Assembly: GCA_035500095.1 (NCBI GenBank) | Contig: DATJXN010000145.1 | Coordinates: forward strand, 54,380 to 118,379 | DNA from: Candidatus Binataceae bacterium | GTDB taxonomy: Bacteria; Desulfobacterota; Binatia; Binatales; Binataceae | Length of the DNA: 64,000 bases | Direction: 5' to 3' | Shown here: positions 1 through 7,046 of the stretch, piece after piece | How positions within the stretch are numbered: the first letter of the stretch is position 1 | Layout: each line of letters opens with the position of its first letter | The notes under the pieces: generated by a model | The model's database searches: none | What the model saw: the letters and a program-made list of their open reading frames with translations, nothing else | What the model was told of the DNA's origin: nothing | Position numbers and translations under genes: made by a program

Positions 1-1030
1 TCGACTTGAACCACGCCTCGCGATCGTCGGCGTAGTCGAAGGTGAAGAGCAGCAGCGTCCCGAAGCCGCCGAGCGCCTTATACATCTCCGCAAGCTTGTC
101 GCGCACGGTGCGCGGCGACCCCACGAGCCATCCGTGATCGGACAGGTACTCGGGCGTCACCGCGTCGTCGGGCACCGACGGGTCGTCCTTGAGATATTTG
201 GTGAACTGGAAATCGGCCATCAGCGGCAGCAAGTACTCGCGCATCATGCGGCCCATCATGCCCTGGACGCAGTGGCGATGCGCCTCCTCGTCGGTATCGG
301 CAACGAAGATCTCGCGCACGATGCGCCAGTCCTGCCGGTTGGGCCGCGCGTGGCTGCGCCGCGCACCCTCGAGCACCGCGTCCCAGTGCGTCGCGACGTA
401 GCTCGGACTCATATTGAGACTGAGCGGCATGAAGCCGTGCTCGCCGGCGAGCTTGAGCGTTTCCGATCCCGGATTGAGCCCGGCGATTCCGATCGGCGGA
501 TGCGGCTTTTGCAGCGGGCGCAGATGATGGCCCAGCGTGCGCAGCATCGGACCCGGCACGTTCACGCTCCAGAACTTGCCCTTGTACTCGACGCCGCCGT
601 CGCTTGCCCAGACCTTGAGCATGATGTCGAGCGCTTCGCGGGTCATGTCGCGATTAACGCCCTTCATGCCGTCAACGCAGAACAGCTGCCAGTCGCTCGG
701 CAGGCCGCTTGCGCCGATGCCGAGCATGTAGCGGCCCTCGGCCAGATGGTCCATGAAAGCGATACGGCAGGCGAGTTCGGCCGGATGATGATACGGCAGC
801 AGATGGGCGCCGGGCGCAAGTTTGATCTGGCGCGTCTGCATGAGGGCCTGCGCGATGAGCAGGTCGGGCGCCGGATTGGGTTCCCAGCGCGAAGTGAAGT
901 GCTCGCCGATCCATGCCTCGCTGTAGCCGAGGCGGTCGGCCTCGCGCAGCACGGCGAGGTCCCATTGCTGTCCGGCGAGCAGTCCGCGCTCGGGCGGATG
1001 CGACGGCATCAGAAAGAGTCCCAGCTTCAT
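1..1030 (-). CDS. Luciferase-like (LLM) flavin-dependent monooxygenase, partial
   Basis: A bacterial-luciferase-fold oxidoreductase, expected to use FMNH2 or F420 and oxygen. The window edge removes its C-terminus, leaving 343 codons. The start MKLGLFLMPSHPPER, the WIGEHF at residues 40-45 and the GRYMLGIGASGLPSDW at about 99-114 are typical TIM-barrel signatures of the class. An AGGAGG lies 5 bases before the ATG at 1030. It follows the NIPSNAP gene by 34 bases and is co-directional with the 6-oxocamphor-hydrolase-like gene, so the three probably form one transcript. Some class members perform Baeyer-Villiger or epoxidation steps on terpenoids (family knowledge). The substrate here cannot be read from sequence. 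Confidence 0.85.
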   Translation of the reverse strand, partial: MKLGLFLMPSHPPERGLLAGQQWDLAVLREADRLGYSEAWIGEHFTSRWEPNPAPDLLIAQALMQTRQIKLAPGAHLLPYHHPAELACRIAFMDHLAEGRYMLGIGASGLPSDWQLFCVDGMKGVNRDMTREALDIMLKVWASDGGVEYKGKFWSVNVPGPMLRTLGHHLRPLQKPHPPIGIAGLNPGSETLKLAGEHGFMPLSLNMSPSYVATHWDAVLEGARRSHARPNRQDWRIVREIFVADTDEEAHRHCVQGMMGRMMREYLLPLMADFQFTKYLKDDPSVPDDAVTPEYLSDHGWLVGSPRTVRDKLAEMYKALGGFGTLLLFTFDYADDREAWFKS

Positions 1031-1064
1031 ACGGCCTCCTGTATTCGCGTTGTTACGCGCCGCG

Positions 1065-1379
1065 CTATTTCAGTTGCGAGAATTCCGCCGGCGTCATGAT
1101 CTTGTTGCTTTGGCTGACCACCAGCGATCGCAGCTTGGGCACGATCGCCGCGCGGCGCGGGTCGCGTCCCCACGCGGTCCACTTCTGCTGGCGTTCGTTC
1201 AGATCGTTGAAGGCCCACAGGTGAACCAGCTCGTTGAGCGGCCCGATGTCGGTTGACCAGTAGCCGAGCGGTTTGAGGCCGTGCTCGGCCAGCAGCGGCA
1301 GCAGCTCATCCTTGGTGATCTGGATGTACTGCGGCGCTCCGCCCAACACCAGCGTGTAAGTCCGAAGTTCGTAGATCAT
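1065..1379 (-). CDS. NIPSNAP family protein
   Basis: A 104-residue small alpha/beta-barrel protein. It starts with MIYELRTYTL, the usual NIPSNAP opening, and carries the HLWAFNDLNERQQKW core near residues 53-67. Length fits the single-domain bacterial form. An AAGGAG precedes the ATG by about 11 bases. It lies 38 bases after the crotonase gene and 34 before the LLM monooxygenase. Bacterial NIPSNAP genes often sit in catabolic clusters, but their biochemical role is mostly unknown, so a helper role in this cassette is inference only. Confidence 0.82.
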   Translation of the reverse strand: MIYELRTYTLVLGGAPQYIQITKDELLPLLAEHGLKPLGYWSTDIGPLNELVHLWAFNDLNERQQKWTAWGRDPRRAAIVPKLRSLVVSQSNKIMTPAEFSQLK

Positions 1380-1417
1380 CGCGTCCGCGTCTCCTTTTTT
1401 TGCGCTGCTCCCTTATA

Positions 1418-2242
1418 TCAGCCCTTGGAGCCCCTGGCTCCCGGCCACGACGTCGCCGCCGCCAGGCCCTCCAGCGCGAGCCCGTAGCCGAGGTCGTCGA
1501 GCATCAGGCGCTTGAGCTGCTGAGTGATGGCGACGCGCGCATAGCGGACGGTGAGCGCCGGCTTGGCGACGATCAGCTCTGCCAGCTCCCAGGCGCGCGC
1601 CACCAGGCGATCGCGCGGCACGACCTCGCTCACCACGCCCAGCTCCAGCGCCTCGCGCGCCGAGAGCTTTTGCCCGGTGAGCAGGAAATAACGGCCGCGA
1701 TTGGGGCCCAGCACCAGCGGCCACACTATATGCACGCCGTCGCCCGGCACGATCCCGTTGGGAAAGTGCGGCGCGTCCTGAAACGCCGCGTTCTCCGAGG
1801 CGATCACGATATCGCACAGCACGGCCAGCTCGGCATGGATCAGCGCCGGACCGTTGACCGCCGCGATCATCGGTACCTCGATGTTGAGATGGTTCATCAG
1901 TAGGTACTTCGCATCGTTGTAGATGTGATCCCAGGTGGTGGTGCGCACACCCGCGTGCGGCGGGGGCGCGGGCTCGCCGCTTGGGAGTTTGCCTACCGTT
2001 GCGCCGCGGCCGGCGCCGTGGTCGACCTCGGCGCAGAACGCGTCGCCGGTGCCGGTGATGATGACGCAGCGATTGCCGTGGTCGCGCCCGACGTCGGTAA
2101 ATGCGTACGACAACTCCTCGTGCGGCGGCCCGCCCCATCGAAGCGGCCCGTCCTCGCTGTGCAGCGTCATCTGGATTATCCCGTCGCGCCTCTCCATCGT
2201 GACGTGCTTGTACTTGTTCTGATATTCCTCGAACTTACTCAT
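1418..2242 (-). CDS. Crotonase-fold hydrolase resembling 6-oxocamphor hydrolase
   Basis: A 274-residue crotonase-superfamily protein. A routine label would be enoyl-CoA hydratase, but from memory it aligns best with Rhodococcus 6-oxocamphor hydrolase, which cleaves a C-C bond in cyclic beta-diketones by a retro-Claisen reaction. The five catalytic positions I recall for that enzyme (His45, His122, His145, Asp154, Glu244) all have counterparts: H41, H136, H159, D168 and E258. The spacing of 23 and 9 residues between H136, H159 and D168 is exact. The ATG at 2242 was chosen because AGGAG lies about 10 bases upstream; the frame is open 22 codons further. It is divergent from the IpdA-like gene and probably the first gene of the LLM/NIPSNAP operon. 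Substrate not known. Confidence 0.82.
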   Translation of the reverse strand: MSKFEEYQNKYKHVTMERRDGIIQMTLHSEDGPLRWGGPPHEELSYAFTDVGRDHGNRCVIITGTGDAFCAEVDHGAGRGATVGKLPSGEPAPPPHAGVRTTTWDHIYNDAKYLLMNHLNIEVPMIAAVNGPALIHAELAVLCDIVIASENAAFQDAPHFPNGIVPGDGVHIVWPLVLGPNRGRYFLLTGQKLSAREALELGVVSEVVPRDRLVARAWELAELIVAKPALTVRYARVAITQQLKRLMLDDLGYGLALEGLAAATSWPGARGSKG

Positions 2243-2425
2243 CCCGGCCTTTCTCCTGTTGCCCGCGCTGGGCGTGATGCGAATCGGTTCCGAAGCTGAT
2301 TTTGGCATCCTACTAAAGAGCGGGGCGCGACGGTTAGCAGTTTGCCGCCCTTGCCGAACGCCATCGGTTGGCAGCAGAGTAGGAACGCATTTGAGTCAAC
2401 GCCTGTTTAGATGAGAAGACCCGCC

Positions 2426-3304
2426 ATGAACACCGGACGCCGCGAACGCATCATCGACGAGCATCAGGCCGTCAGCTGGATCGAGGACGGGATGACCGTC
2501 GCGATCGGCGAGCCTGCGCCGATGGCGCTCGTGCGCGGAATAGTACGGCGCGGCGTGCGCAATCTCTCCGTCGTCGCGAGCGGCTTTGCGCTCGACATGC
2601 TGATCGCTGCCGGATGCGTGCGCAAGACCGTGAGCTACTACGCCGGCGGCGGCCCAGGCATCCCCGTCCTGCCGTCGTTCCGGCGCGCGGCCGAACGCGG
2701 TGAAATCGAAGTCTGGGAGTGCGAGGAGGGCATCCTGTGCGCAGGATTGCAGGCGGCGGCGCAGATGCTGCCGTTCATGCCGTGGCGCGGCGGCGTCGGC
2801 ACCTCGCTGCCGGAGATAAATCCCGATCTCAAGCTCTTCCGCGATCCTCTTCGCGGCGAGGAATTGATCGCAGTGCCGCCGATAAAGCCCGACGTGACAT
2901 TGCTGCACGCCGCCGCTGCCGACGCCCACGGCAACGTGCGCCATCTTGGCGGACCCGGATGGCTCGATTTGTTTCAGCATCGCGCCGCCGACCGCACTAT
3001 CGTGCAGGTCGAGCAGGTGGTCTCGAACGAAGAAATCCGGGCCGATCCGTGGGCGACCACGATCGCCGACGCCGACGCGATCGTGCGCGCGCCCTTCGGC
3101 GCCCATCCGTTCTACAGCCGCGGCTTCTACATCACCGATGGGCCGCATCTGCGCGCCTACCTGCAGGCCGCCGACAAAGCCGCCGCCGGCGATCGCGCGG
3201 CGCTCGAGGAGTACCTCGACCGTCATTGCCGCAGGTCCGCGGGGCTTGCCGAGTACCTCGAAGCAATCGGCATCAAACGGCTGCTCGAACTGCACGAATA
3301 CTGA
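2426..3304 (+). CDS. CoA-transferase family subunit A, IpdA-like
   Basis: Alpha subunit of a class I CoA-transferase-fold enzyme (about 292 residues). It resembles mycobacterial IpdA rather than acetate or succinyl-CoA transferases. The stretch EEGILCAGLQAAAQMLPFMP near residue 100 matches the IpdA region around its catalytic glutamate. IpdAB does not move CoA; it hydrolytically opens a ring of a CoA-linked steroid intermediate (established for actinobacteria). Whether this pair does the same is inference. Two ATGs compete, 2411 and 2426; the second has AGAAG about 8 bases upstream. The B subunit is at 4045, separated by a membrane-protein gene. Confidence 0.82.
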   Translation: MNTGRRERIIDEHQAVSWIEDGMTVAIGEPAPMALVRGIVRRGVRNLSVVASGFALDMLIAAGCVRKTVSYYAGGGPGIPVLPSFRRAAERGEIEVWECEEGILCAGLQAAAQMLPFMPWRGGVGTSLPEINPDLKLFRDPLRGEELIAVPPIKPDVTLLHAAAADAHGNVRHLGGPGWLDLFQHRAADRTIVQVEQVVSNEEIRADPWATTIADADAIVRAPFGAHPFYSRGFYITDGPHLRAYLQAADKAAAGDRAALEEYLDRHCRRSAGLAEYLEAIGIKRLLELHEY

Positions 3305-3351
3305 TCAACGAAGCACGATCCGAAACTCCGGTTCAAAGGAGAGCTGCGCGC

Positions 3352-3975
3352 GTGGCGGAAGGGAAAAAATACTCGGGCAAGGTAATCGCGCTTTTCGCGT
3401 TTTTGCCTTGGCTGGTGTACGTCTTGGCCTCCGCTGCGGGGCGCTGGGACGTCGCGACCGCAGGCGGCATGATCATGTGCCTGGTCTATCTCTCGGTGCT
3501 CAGCCGGCAGGCGACGATCAAACTGATGGACTGGACGACCCTCGCGTTCTTCTTGAGCGCGATGGTGTTGACGATGGGGCTCCGCTCCAACGTGCTCGTC
3601 ACCTACCAGGTGATGATCATCTGGTCGTTCTATGCCGTCGCCGCGTGGGCGTCGGTCGTGCTGCGCCGCCCGTTCACCGCCGCCTACGCGCGCGAGGAGC
3701 AGCCGCCCGAGGTCTGGGACCTGCCGATCTTCCATCGCCTGAACTGGATCATGACGCTCTTCTGGTGCGGCCTGTTCAGCGTCAACGTCGGGTTTGGCGC
3801 GATCGCGGTGCTGGTTGGCGGCAACCTCGGCCGGCGGGTTCCCGGATTTCTCATCCCGACGGGATTGCTCATCTATGGCTTTTACTTCAGCGCACGCTTC
3901 CCGATTCGCTACGTGGCGCGCGTCAACGCCGGCGGCGCTGCGGCGGAGGCCGCCAACAGCAAGTCAACGGCCTAG
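3352..3975 (+). CDS. Integral membrane protein of unknown function
   Basis: A 207-residue protein with about five or six hydrophobic helices: near residues 9-24, 32-48, 58-75, 81-100, 132-152 and 162-180. I recognise no family motif. The start is a GTG at 3352 with a strong AAAGGAG about 10 bases upstream. It lies 47 bases after the IpdA-like gene and ends 69 bases before the IpdB-like start, so it is co-transcribed between two subunits expected to be stoichiometric partners. It could be a transporter or membrane anchor for the substrate of that enzyme, but nothing in the sequence proves it. Confidence 0.72.
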   Translation: MAEGKKYSGKVIALFAFLPWLVYVLASAAGRWDVATAGGMIMCLVYLSVLSRQATIKLMDWTTLAFFLSAMVLTMGLRSNVLVTYQVMIIWSFYAVAAWASVVLRRPFTAAYAREEQPPEVWDLPIFHRLNWIMTLFWCGLFSVNVGFGAIAVLVGGNLGRRVPGFLIPTGLLIYGFYFSARFPIRYVARVNAGGAAAEAANSKSTA

Positions 3976-4044
3976 CGCGCGATGGATCGGGCCCGGGCCC
4001 CCGGGCATCTGGCCGAAGTATCCGTTGACCAGCATGAGGACAGC

Positions 4045-4830
4045 ATGACGAGCGAATACAGCGTGCAGGAACTGATGGCGGTGTTTTTGGCGCGTGACCT
4101 CAAAGATGGCGAACTTTTGCGCGTCGGCGTGGCGATGCCGGTCGCGGAAGCGGCGGTGCGCCTCGCCCATCTGATGCACGGCCCCAACATCGAACTGGTG
4201 TTTCTCGGCGGGCGGATGAACGTCCACGATCTCGAAACCATCCCGATGCCTGCGTTCGGATGGGACCGGCGGGTGGTGCGATGGACCGAGTCATACAGCG
4301 ACACCGGCCATCGTTTCGACCGGCTGAAGGATTGGAGCAAACACGTTTTCTTCATCGGCGGCGTCCAGGTCGATCGCTTCGGCAATACCAACCTGATCGG
4401 CATCGGCCCCGATTACCGGCGCCTGAAGTTTCGCGGCCCCGGTTCGGTCGGCACGCCCACGCTCAGCACCCATGTCGGCCGCTACTACATCGTGCTCAAC
4501 AGCCACAGCCCGCGCCTGCTGGTCGAACGCTGCGACTATATCAGCGCCTGCGGATGGGGCAGCGGCGGCGCCGATGCGCGCCGCAAACTGGGGCTTCCCG
4601 GCGGCGGCCCCAGGTACGTCGTGACGCCGCTTTGCGTGATGGACTTCGAGGAGGAGACACGGCGGATGCGCCTGCGCTCGCTCCATCCGGGCGTCAGCGC
4701 TGCGACGGTGCGCGAGAGCACCGGATTCGAACTGGTGATTCCGCCGTCGGTGCCGACCACCGCGCCGCCCACCGCAGAGGAGCTTGAGGCGCTCCGCACG
4801 CGCGTCGATAGCGCGGGCCGTCTGCGTTAG
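4045..4830 (+). CDS. CoA-transferase family subunit B, IpdB-like
   Basis: Beta subunit partner of the 2426 gene, 261 residues. The segment GGVQVDRFGNTNLIGIG (about residues 110-126), followed by GSVGTPTLSTHVGRYY and the late SLHPGVSAATVRESTGFEL, matches the IpdB pattern (ANQVDRYGN, SLHPGVTPGDVRDATSFE) that I recall from Mycobacterium. The ATG at 4045 has GAGGA a few bases upstream; the frame is open 21 codons further but without an RBS. The stop lies only 4 bases from the stop of the convergent proline-rich gene. Role: ring-opening hydrolase or CoA transferase together with the A subunit. Confidence 0.82.
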   Translation: MTSEYSVQELMAVFLARDLKDGELLRVGVAMPVAEAAVRLAHLMHGPNIELVFLGGRMNVHDLETIPMPAFGWDRRVVRWTESYSDTGHRFDRLKDWSKHVFFIGGVQVDRFGNTNLIGIGPDYRRLKFRGPGSVGTPTLSTHVGRYYIVLNSHSPRLLVERCDYISACGWGSGGADARRKLGLPGGGPRYVVTPLCVMDFEEETRRMRLRSLHPGVSAATVRESTGFELVIPPSVPTTAPPTAEELEALRTRVDSAGRLR

Positions 4831-4834
4831 CTTT

Positions 4835-5611
4835 TTATTCCGGCAGATTGCCGACGCGCGAGAACACCGCGTGCCAGCTCGCGCGAAACCACGGGACGCC
4901 GTCGCGCCGGCCGAATACCTGCCCGCGCACCAGCATCGCGCCGTTGCCCTGGATCGCGCAGTCGAGAATCGTTTCCTCGTCCACCGCGAAGGTTTGGCCG
5001 CGGCGATGGAGGTAAAATTCGTCGAAGTGCAGTTGTGCGCGCATCCGCGCCGCGTCGCGGCCGTCGGTCGAAATCAAATCCATGCGCCCGGCCGGATTGA
5101 CGATCTTCATGTTCGGATCGACGCCGACCTGGCTGAACGTCAGCTCGAACGGTCCGCTTCCGATCCGCTGGTAGCAGATGCGGTACGTCTTCGGCGTCCA
5201 CACGCCGACTCTCGGCGCTCCCGGCATCCGCTCGATCGAATCGAGAAATTCGACGCGACCGTCCCAGCATCCGCGGAATATCGCCGGCAGGATTGGCTGC
5301 GCGTGTAACATCGAGGCCGGCGGCGGGGGAGGAGGCGGCGGAAGCGGCGGAGGTGGAAGTGGCGGCGGCGGCAGCTGTGGCGCCGGGGCCGGCGGCTGCG
5401 GCGTCGGAGGAATTACGGACGGAATTTCCTGGAGCTGATTGGAAGGCGGCAACGGCGGCCGCGCGGTCGGCACAGGCCGCGGGCGGAAGCTCGGCTGCGA
5501 TTGCGGCGCCGGCGGCTGTACTTCCAGCGGTTCCTGCGCGTGCGGCGCGGTCGGCGCCAGCATCAGCGCCATCGCCGCGAGCAGTGTCAACCCCGGTGTT
5601 CGCCGCCCCAT
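4835..5611 (-). CDS. Exported proline-rich protein, function unknown
   Basis: A 258-residue protein. It starts with a signal peptide (MGRRTPGLTLLAAMALMLAP, cleavage near APHAQ at 25). A proline-rich linker covers about 28-100, with runs of up to nine prolines, and is followed by a folded domain of about 155 residues containing three cysteines (GCWDG, RICYQR, LDCAIQG). The linker would extend the C-terminal domain through the periplasm or cell surface. I recognise no family. It is convergent with the IpdB-like gene and divergent from the bufferin-like gene. The poly-proline part is low-complexity, so homology searches should use residues 105-258 only. Confidence 0.7.
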   Translation of the reverse strand: MGRRTPGLTLLAAMALMLAPTAPHAQEPLEVQPPAPQSQPSFRPRPVPTARPPLPPSNQLQEIPSVIPPTPQPPAPAPQLPPPPLPPPPLPPPPPPPPASMLHAQPILPAIFRGCWDGRVEFLDSIERMPGAPRVGVWTPKTYRICYQRIGSGPFELTFSQVGVDPNMKIVNPAGRMDLISTDGRDAARMRAQLHFDEFYLHRRGQTFAVDEETILDCAIQGNGAMLVRGQVFGRRDGVPWFRASWHAVFSRVGNLPE

Positions 5612-5741
5612 CTTGACTGCGCCGTTTTGACCGCCTGCAACGACGCTTTCCCGATCGCAATTCTATCACTAAAATCCGAGCGCTGGCCCATTGCTCTCCC
5701 GCAGACACCGTCGATTCAAATCTGCGATCGAGCTTGCGGGA

Positions 5742-5758
5742 GTGCCACGAACTGGCAC
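5742..5758. promoter_or_regulatory. Inverted repeat upstream of bufferin-like gene
   Basis: GTGCCA, five bases, TGGCAC: a perfect 6-bp inverted repeat, 21 bases before the start codon at 5780 and next to its ribosome binding site. It could be an operator or an RNA hairpin. The position is suggestive only. Confidence 0.3.
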
Positions 5759-5779
5759 GAAACTACAAGGAGTTCTGCG

Positions 5780-6076
5780 ATGAAGACGGCGAGAACGACG
5801 AAGGTAGCGGGTGCGATCCTTGCCACTGCGGTTGCGATGGCGTTCACCGGGAGCGCGCTTATGGCCGCCGACGCGCCGGGCGCGTCAGCCCAGCAGGCGC
5901 AGCTCAAATGTCTCGGCGCGAACGCATGCAAAGGTCAGAGCGCGTGCAAGAACGCGAACAACAGCTGCAAGGGCCAGAATTCGTGCAAGGGCAAGGGCTT
6001 CATCGTCACGATCGACGCCAAATCCTGCGCGGCCCAGGGCGGTCATCTCGGCAAGAAGCCGCCGATGGCGATGTAA
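5780..6076 (+). CDS. Bufferin-like (BufA2-type) Cys-rich exported peptide precursor
   Basis: A 98-residue protein with a signal peptide (about residues 1-30, ending near ALMAADA). The short Cys-rich core has repeats CLGANACKGQSACK and NSCKGQNSCKGKGF, then a later CAAQGGHLG. Cysteines are at 44, 50, 56, 63, 69 and 83. This pattern matches what I know of BufA2-type bufferins: periplasmic metal-binding peptides whose cysteines are converted to thiooxazoles by the BufB (MNIO, DUF692) and BufC enzymes to bind copper. Neither bufB nor bufC is visible here, so modification would need enzymes encoded elsewhere. An AAGGAG stands 7 bases before the ATG. The family call is from memory of the motif; metal role is inference. 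Confidence 0.75.
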   Translation: MKTARTTKVAGAILATAVAMAFTGSALMAADAPGASAQQAQLKCLGANACKGQSACKNANNSCKGQNSCKGKGFIVTIDAKSCAAQGGHLGKKPPMAM

Positions 6077-6155
6077 CGCGCCGGCGCGAGTCGGCACGGG
6101 CCGAGCGGAGGCGTGCGCCTTCGGCAGGACTTTCCCGCTCTCGACTTTCAATGTT

Positions 6156-6202
6156 AGAGGCTTGGCTAGAACCTTGCCTTGGCTAGAGGCTTGGTTCGAG
6201 CC
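6156..6202. repeat. Imperfect direct repeat, 28-bp period
   Basis: TAGAGGCTTGG followed by NTNGANCC occurs at 6156-6174 and again at 6184-6202. Within it, CTTGGCTAGA also recurs at 6161 and 6178. It lies in the 193-base gap between the bufferin-like gene and the SDR, 68 bases before the SDR start, where it could be an operator. No other function is visible. Confidence 0.5.
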
Positions 6203-6269
6203 GCTGGAATGTCACGCGGACCGCGTTCGTTTAGTCGACCGGCCGCGATCGCAAGGAGGATCGACAGGG

Positions 6270-7025
6270 ATGAAGCTTCAAGGGAAAGTGGCTCTCATAA
6301 CCGGCGCCGGATCGGGAATGGGCAAGGCGACCGCGCTGCTCTTTGCACGCGAGGGAGCTAAAGTCGCGGCGGCAGATATCAGCGAGGCCGCGGTCGAAAA
6401 GGTCGCGCGCGAAATCCGCGAGGCCGGCGGCGAGGCGATCGCGATCGGCGCCGACGTCGCAAAAGCCGAGGACGTGCAGCGGATGGCCGCGACGACGGTC
6501 GAGCGTCTGGGACCGCCCAACGTGCTCTACAACAACGCCGGCATCGAGGGCGAGACGAACTTCATCGCCCAGACCAGCGAGGAAGCCTTCGACAAGGTCA
6601 TCGCGATCAATCTGCGCGGCGTGTTTCTCGGAATGAAGTACGTGCTGCCGCACATGGTCAAGCTCGGCTCCGGCTCGGTCATCAACCAGGCCTCGATCGC
6701 TGGGATGGTCGCGATTCGCGGCAGCGTTGCGTACTGCGCGTCCAAGGCCGGCGTGATCGCGATGACGCGCGTCGCCGCGTTCGAGTACGCCCGCTACAAC
6801 ATCCGCGTCAACTGCATTTGCCCGGGCGCGATCGAGACGCCGATGGCCGAGCGGATAAGGCATGGCGAACCGCCGCGGCCGAGCTCGGTCAAGCGGATTT
6901 CGCTGTTCAACCGGATGGGTCTGCCCGAGGAGATCGCCAAGGCCGCGCTCTTCCTGGCGAGCGACGACGCGTCATTTGCAACCGGCGCGCCGTTCGTGAT
7001 CGACGCGGGCTGGACGGTAACCTGA
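6270..7025 (+). CDS. SDR family NAD(P)-dependent oxidoreductase
   Basis: A classical short-chain dehydrogenase/reductase of 251 residues. It shows TGAGSGMG at about 11-18 (cofactor loop), an Asp near the end of beta-2 (AAADIS) that favours NAD(H), NNAG near 87, and the catalytic YCASK near 151-155. The C-terminal PxxxxTPM-type region (CPGAIETPM) is present. AAGGAGG precedes the ATG by 10 bases. It stands alone on the plus strand, facing the amidohydrolase. Substrate cannot be inferred; these enzymes commonly oxidise secondary alcohols or reduce 3-keto intermediates. Confidence 0.88.
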   Translation: MKLQGKVALITGAGSGMGKATALLFAREGAKVAAADISEAAVEKVAREIREAGGEAIAIGADVAKAEDVQRMAATTVERLGPPNVLYNNAGIEGETNFIAQTSEEAFDKVIAINLRGVFLGMKYVLPHMVKLGSGSVINQASIAGMVAIRGSVAYCASKAGVIAMTRVAAFEYARYNIRVNCICPGAIETPMAERIRHGEPPRPSSVKRISLFNRMGLPEEIAKAALFLASDDASFATGAPFVIDAGWTVT

Positions 7026-7046
7026 TCGCCGCCGCGCGGCACCCGC

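Noticed and set aside
2411..4830. Calling the subunit pair a succinyl- or acetyl-CoA:3-ketoacid CoA transferase
   Set aside because: The motifs match IpdA and IpdB better (AAAQMLPFMP, QVDRFGN, SLHPGV). The substrate is left open.
5742..5770. Sigma-54 promoter at TGGCAC before the bufferin-like gene
   Set aside because: The -12 element TTGCW is not found 5 bases after TGGCAC (TACA is there instead).
6170..6210. tRNA-like TTCGAGCC segment
   Set aside because: No acceptor stem or cloverleaf can be drawn around it; it belongs to the direct repeat.
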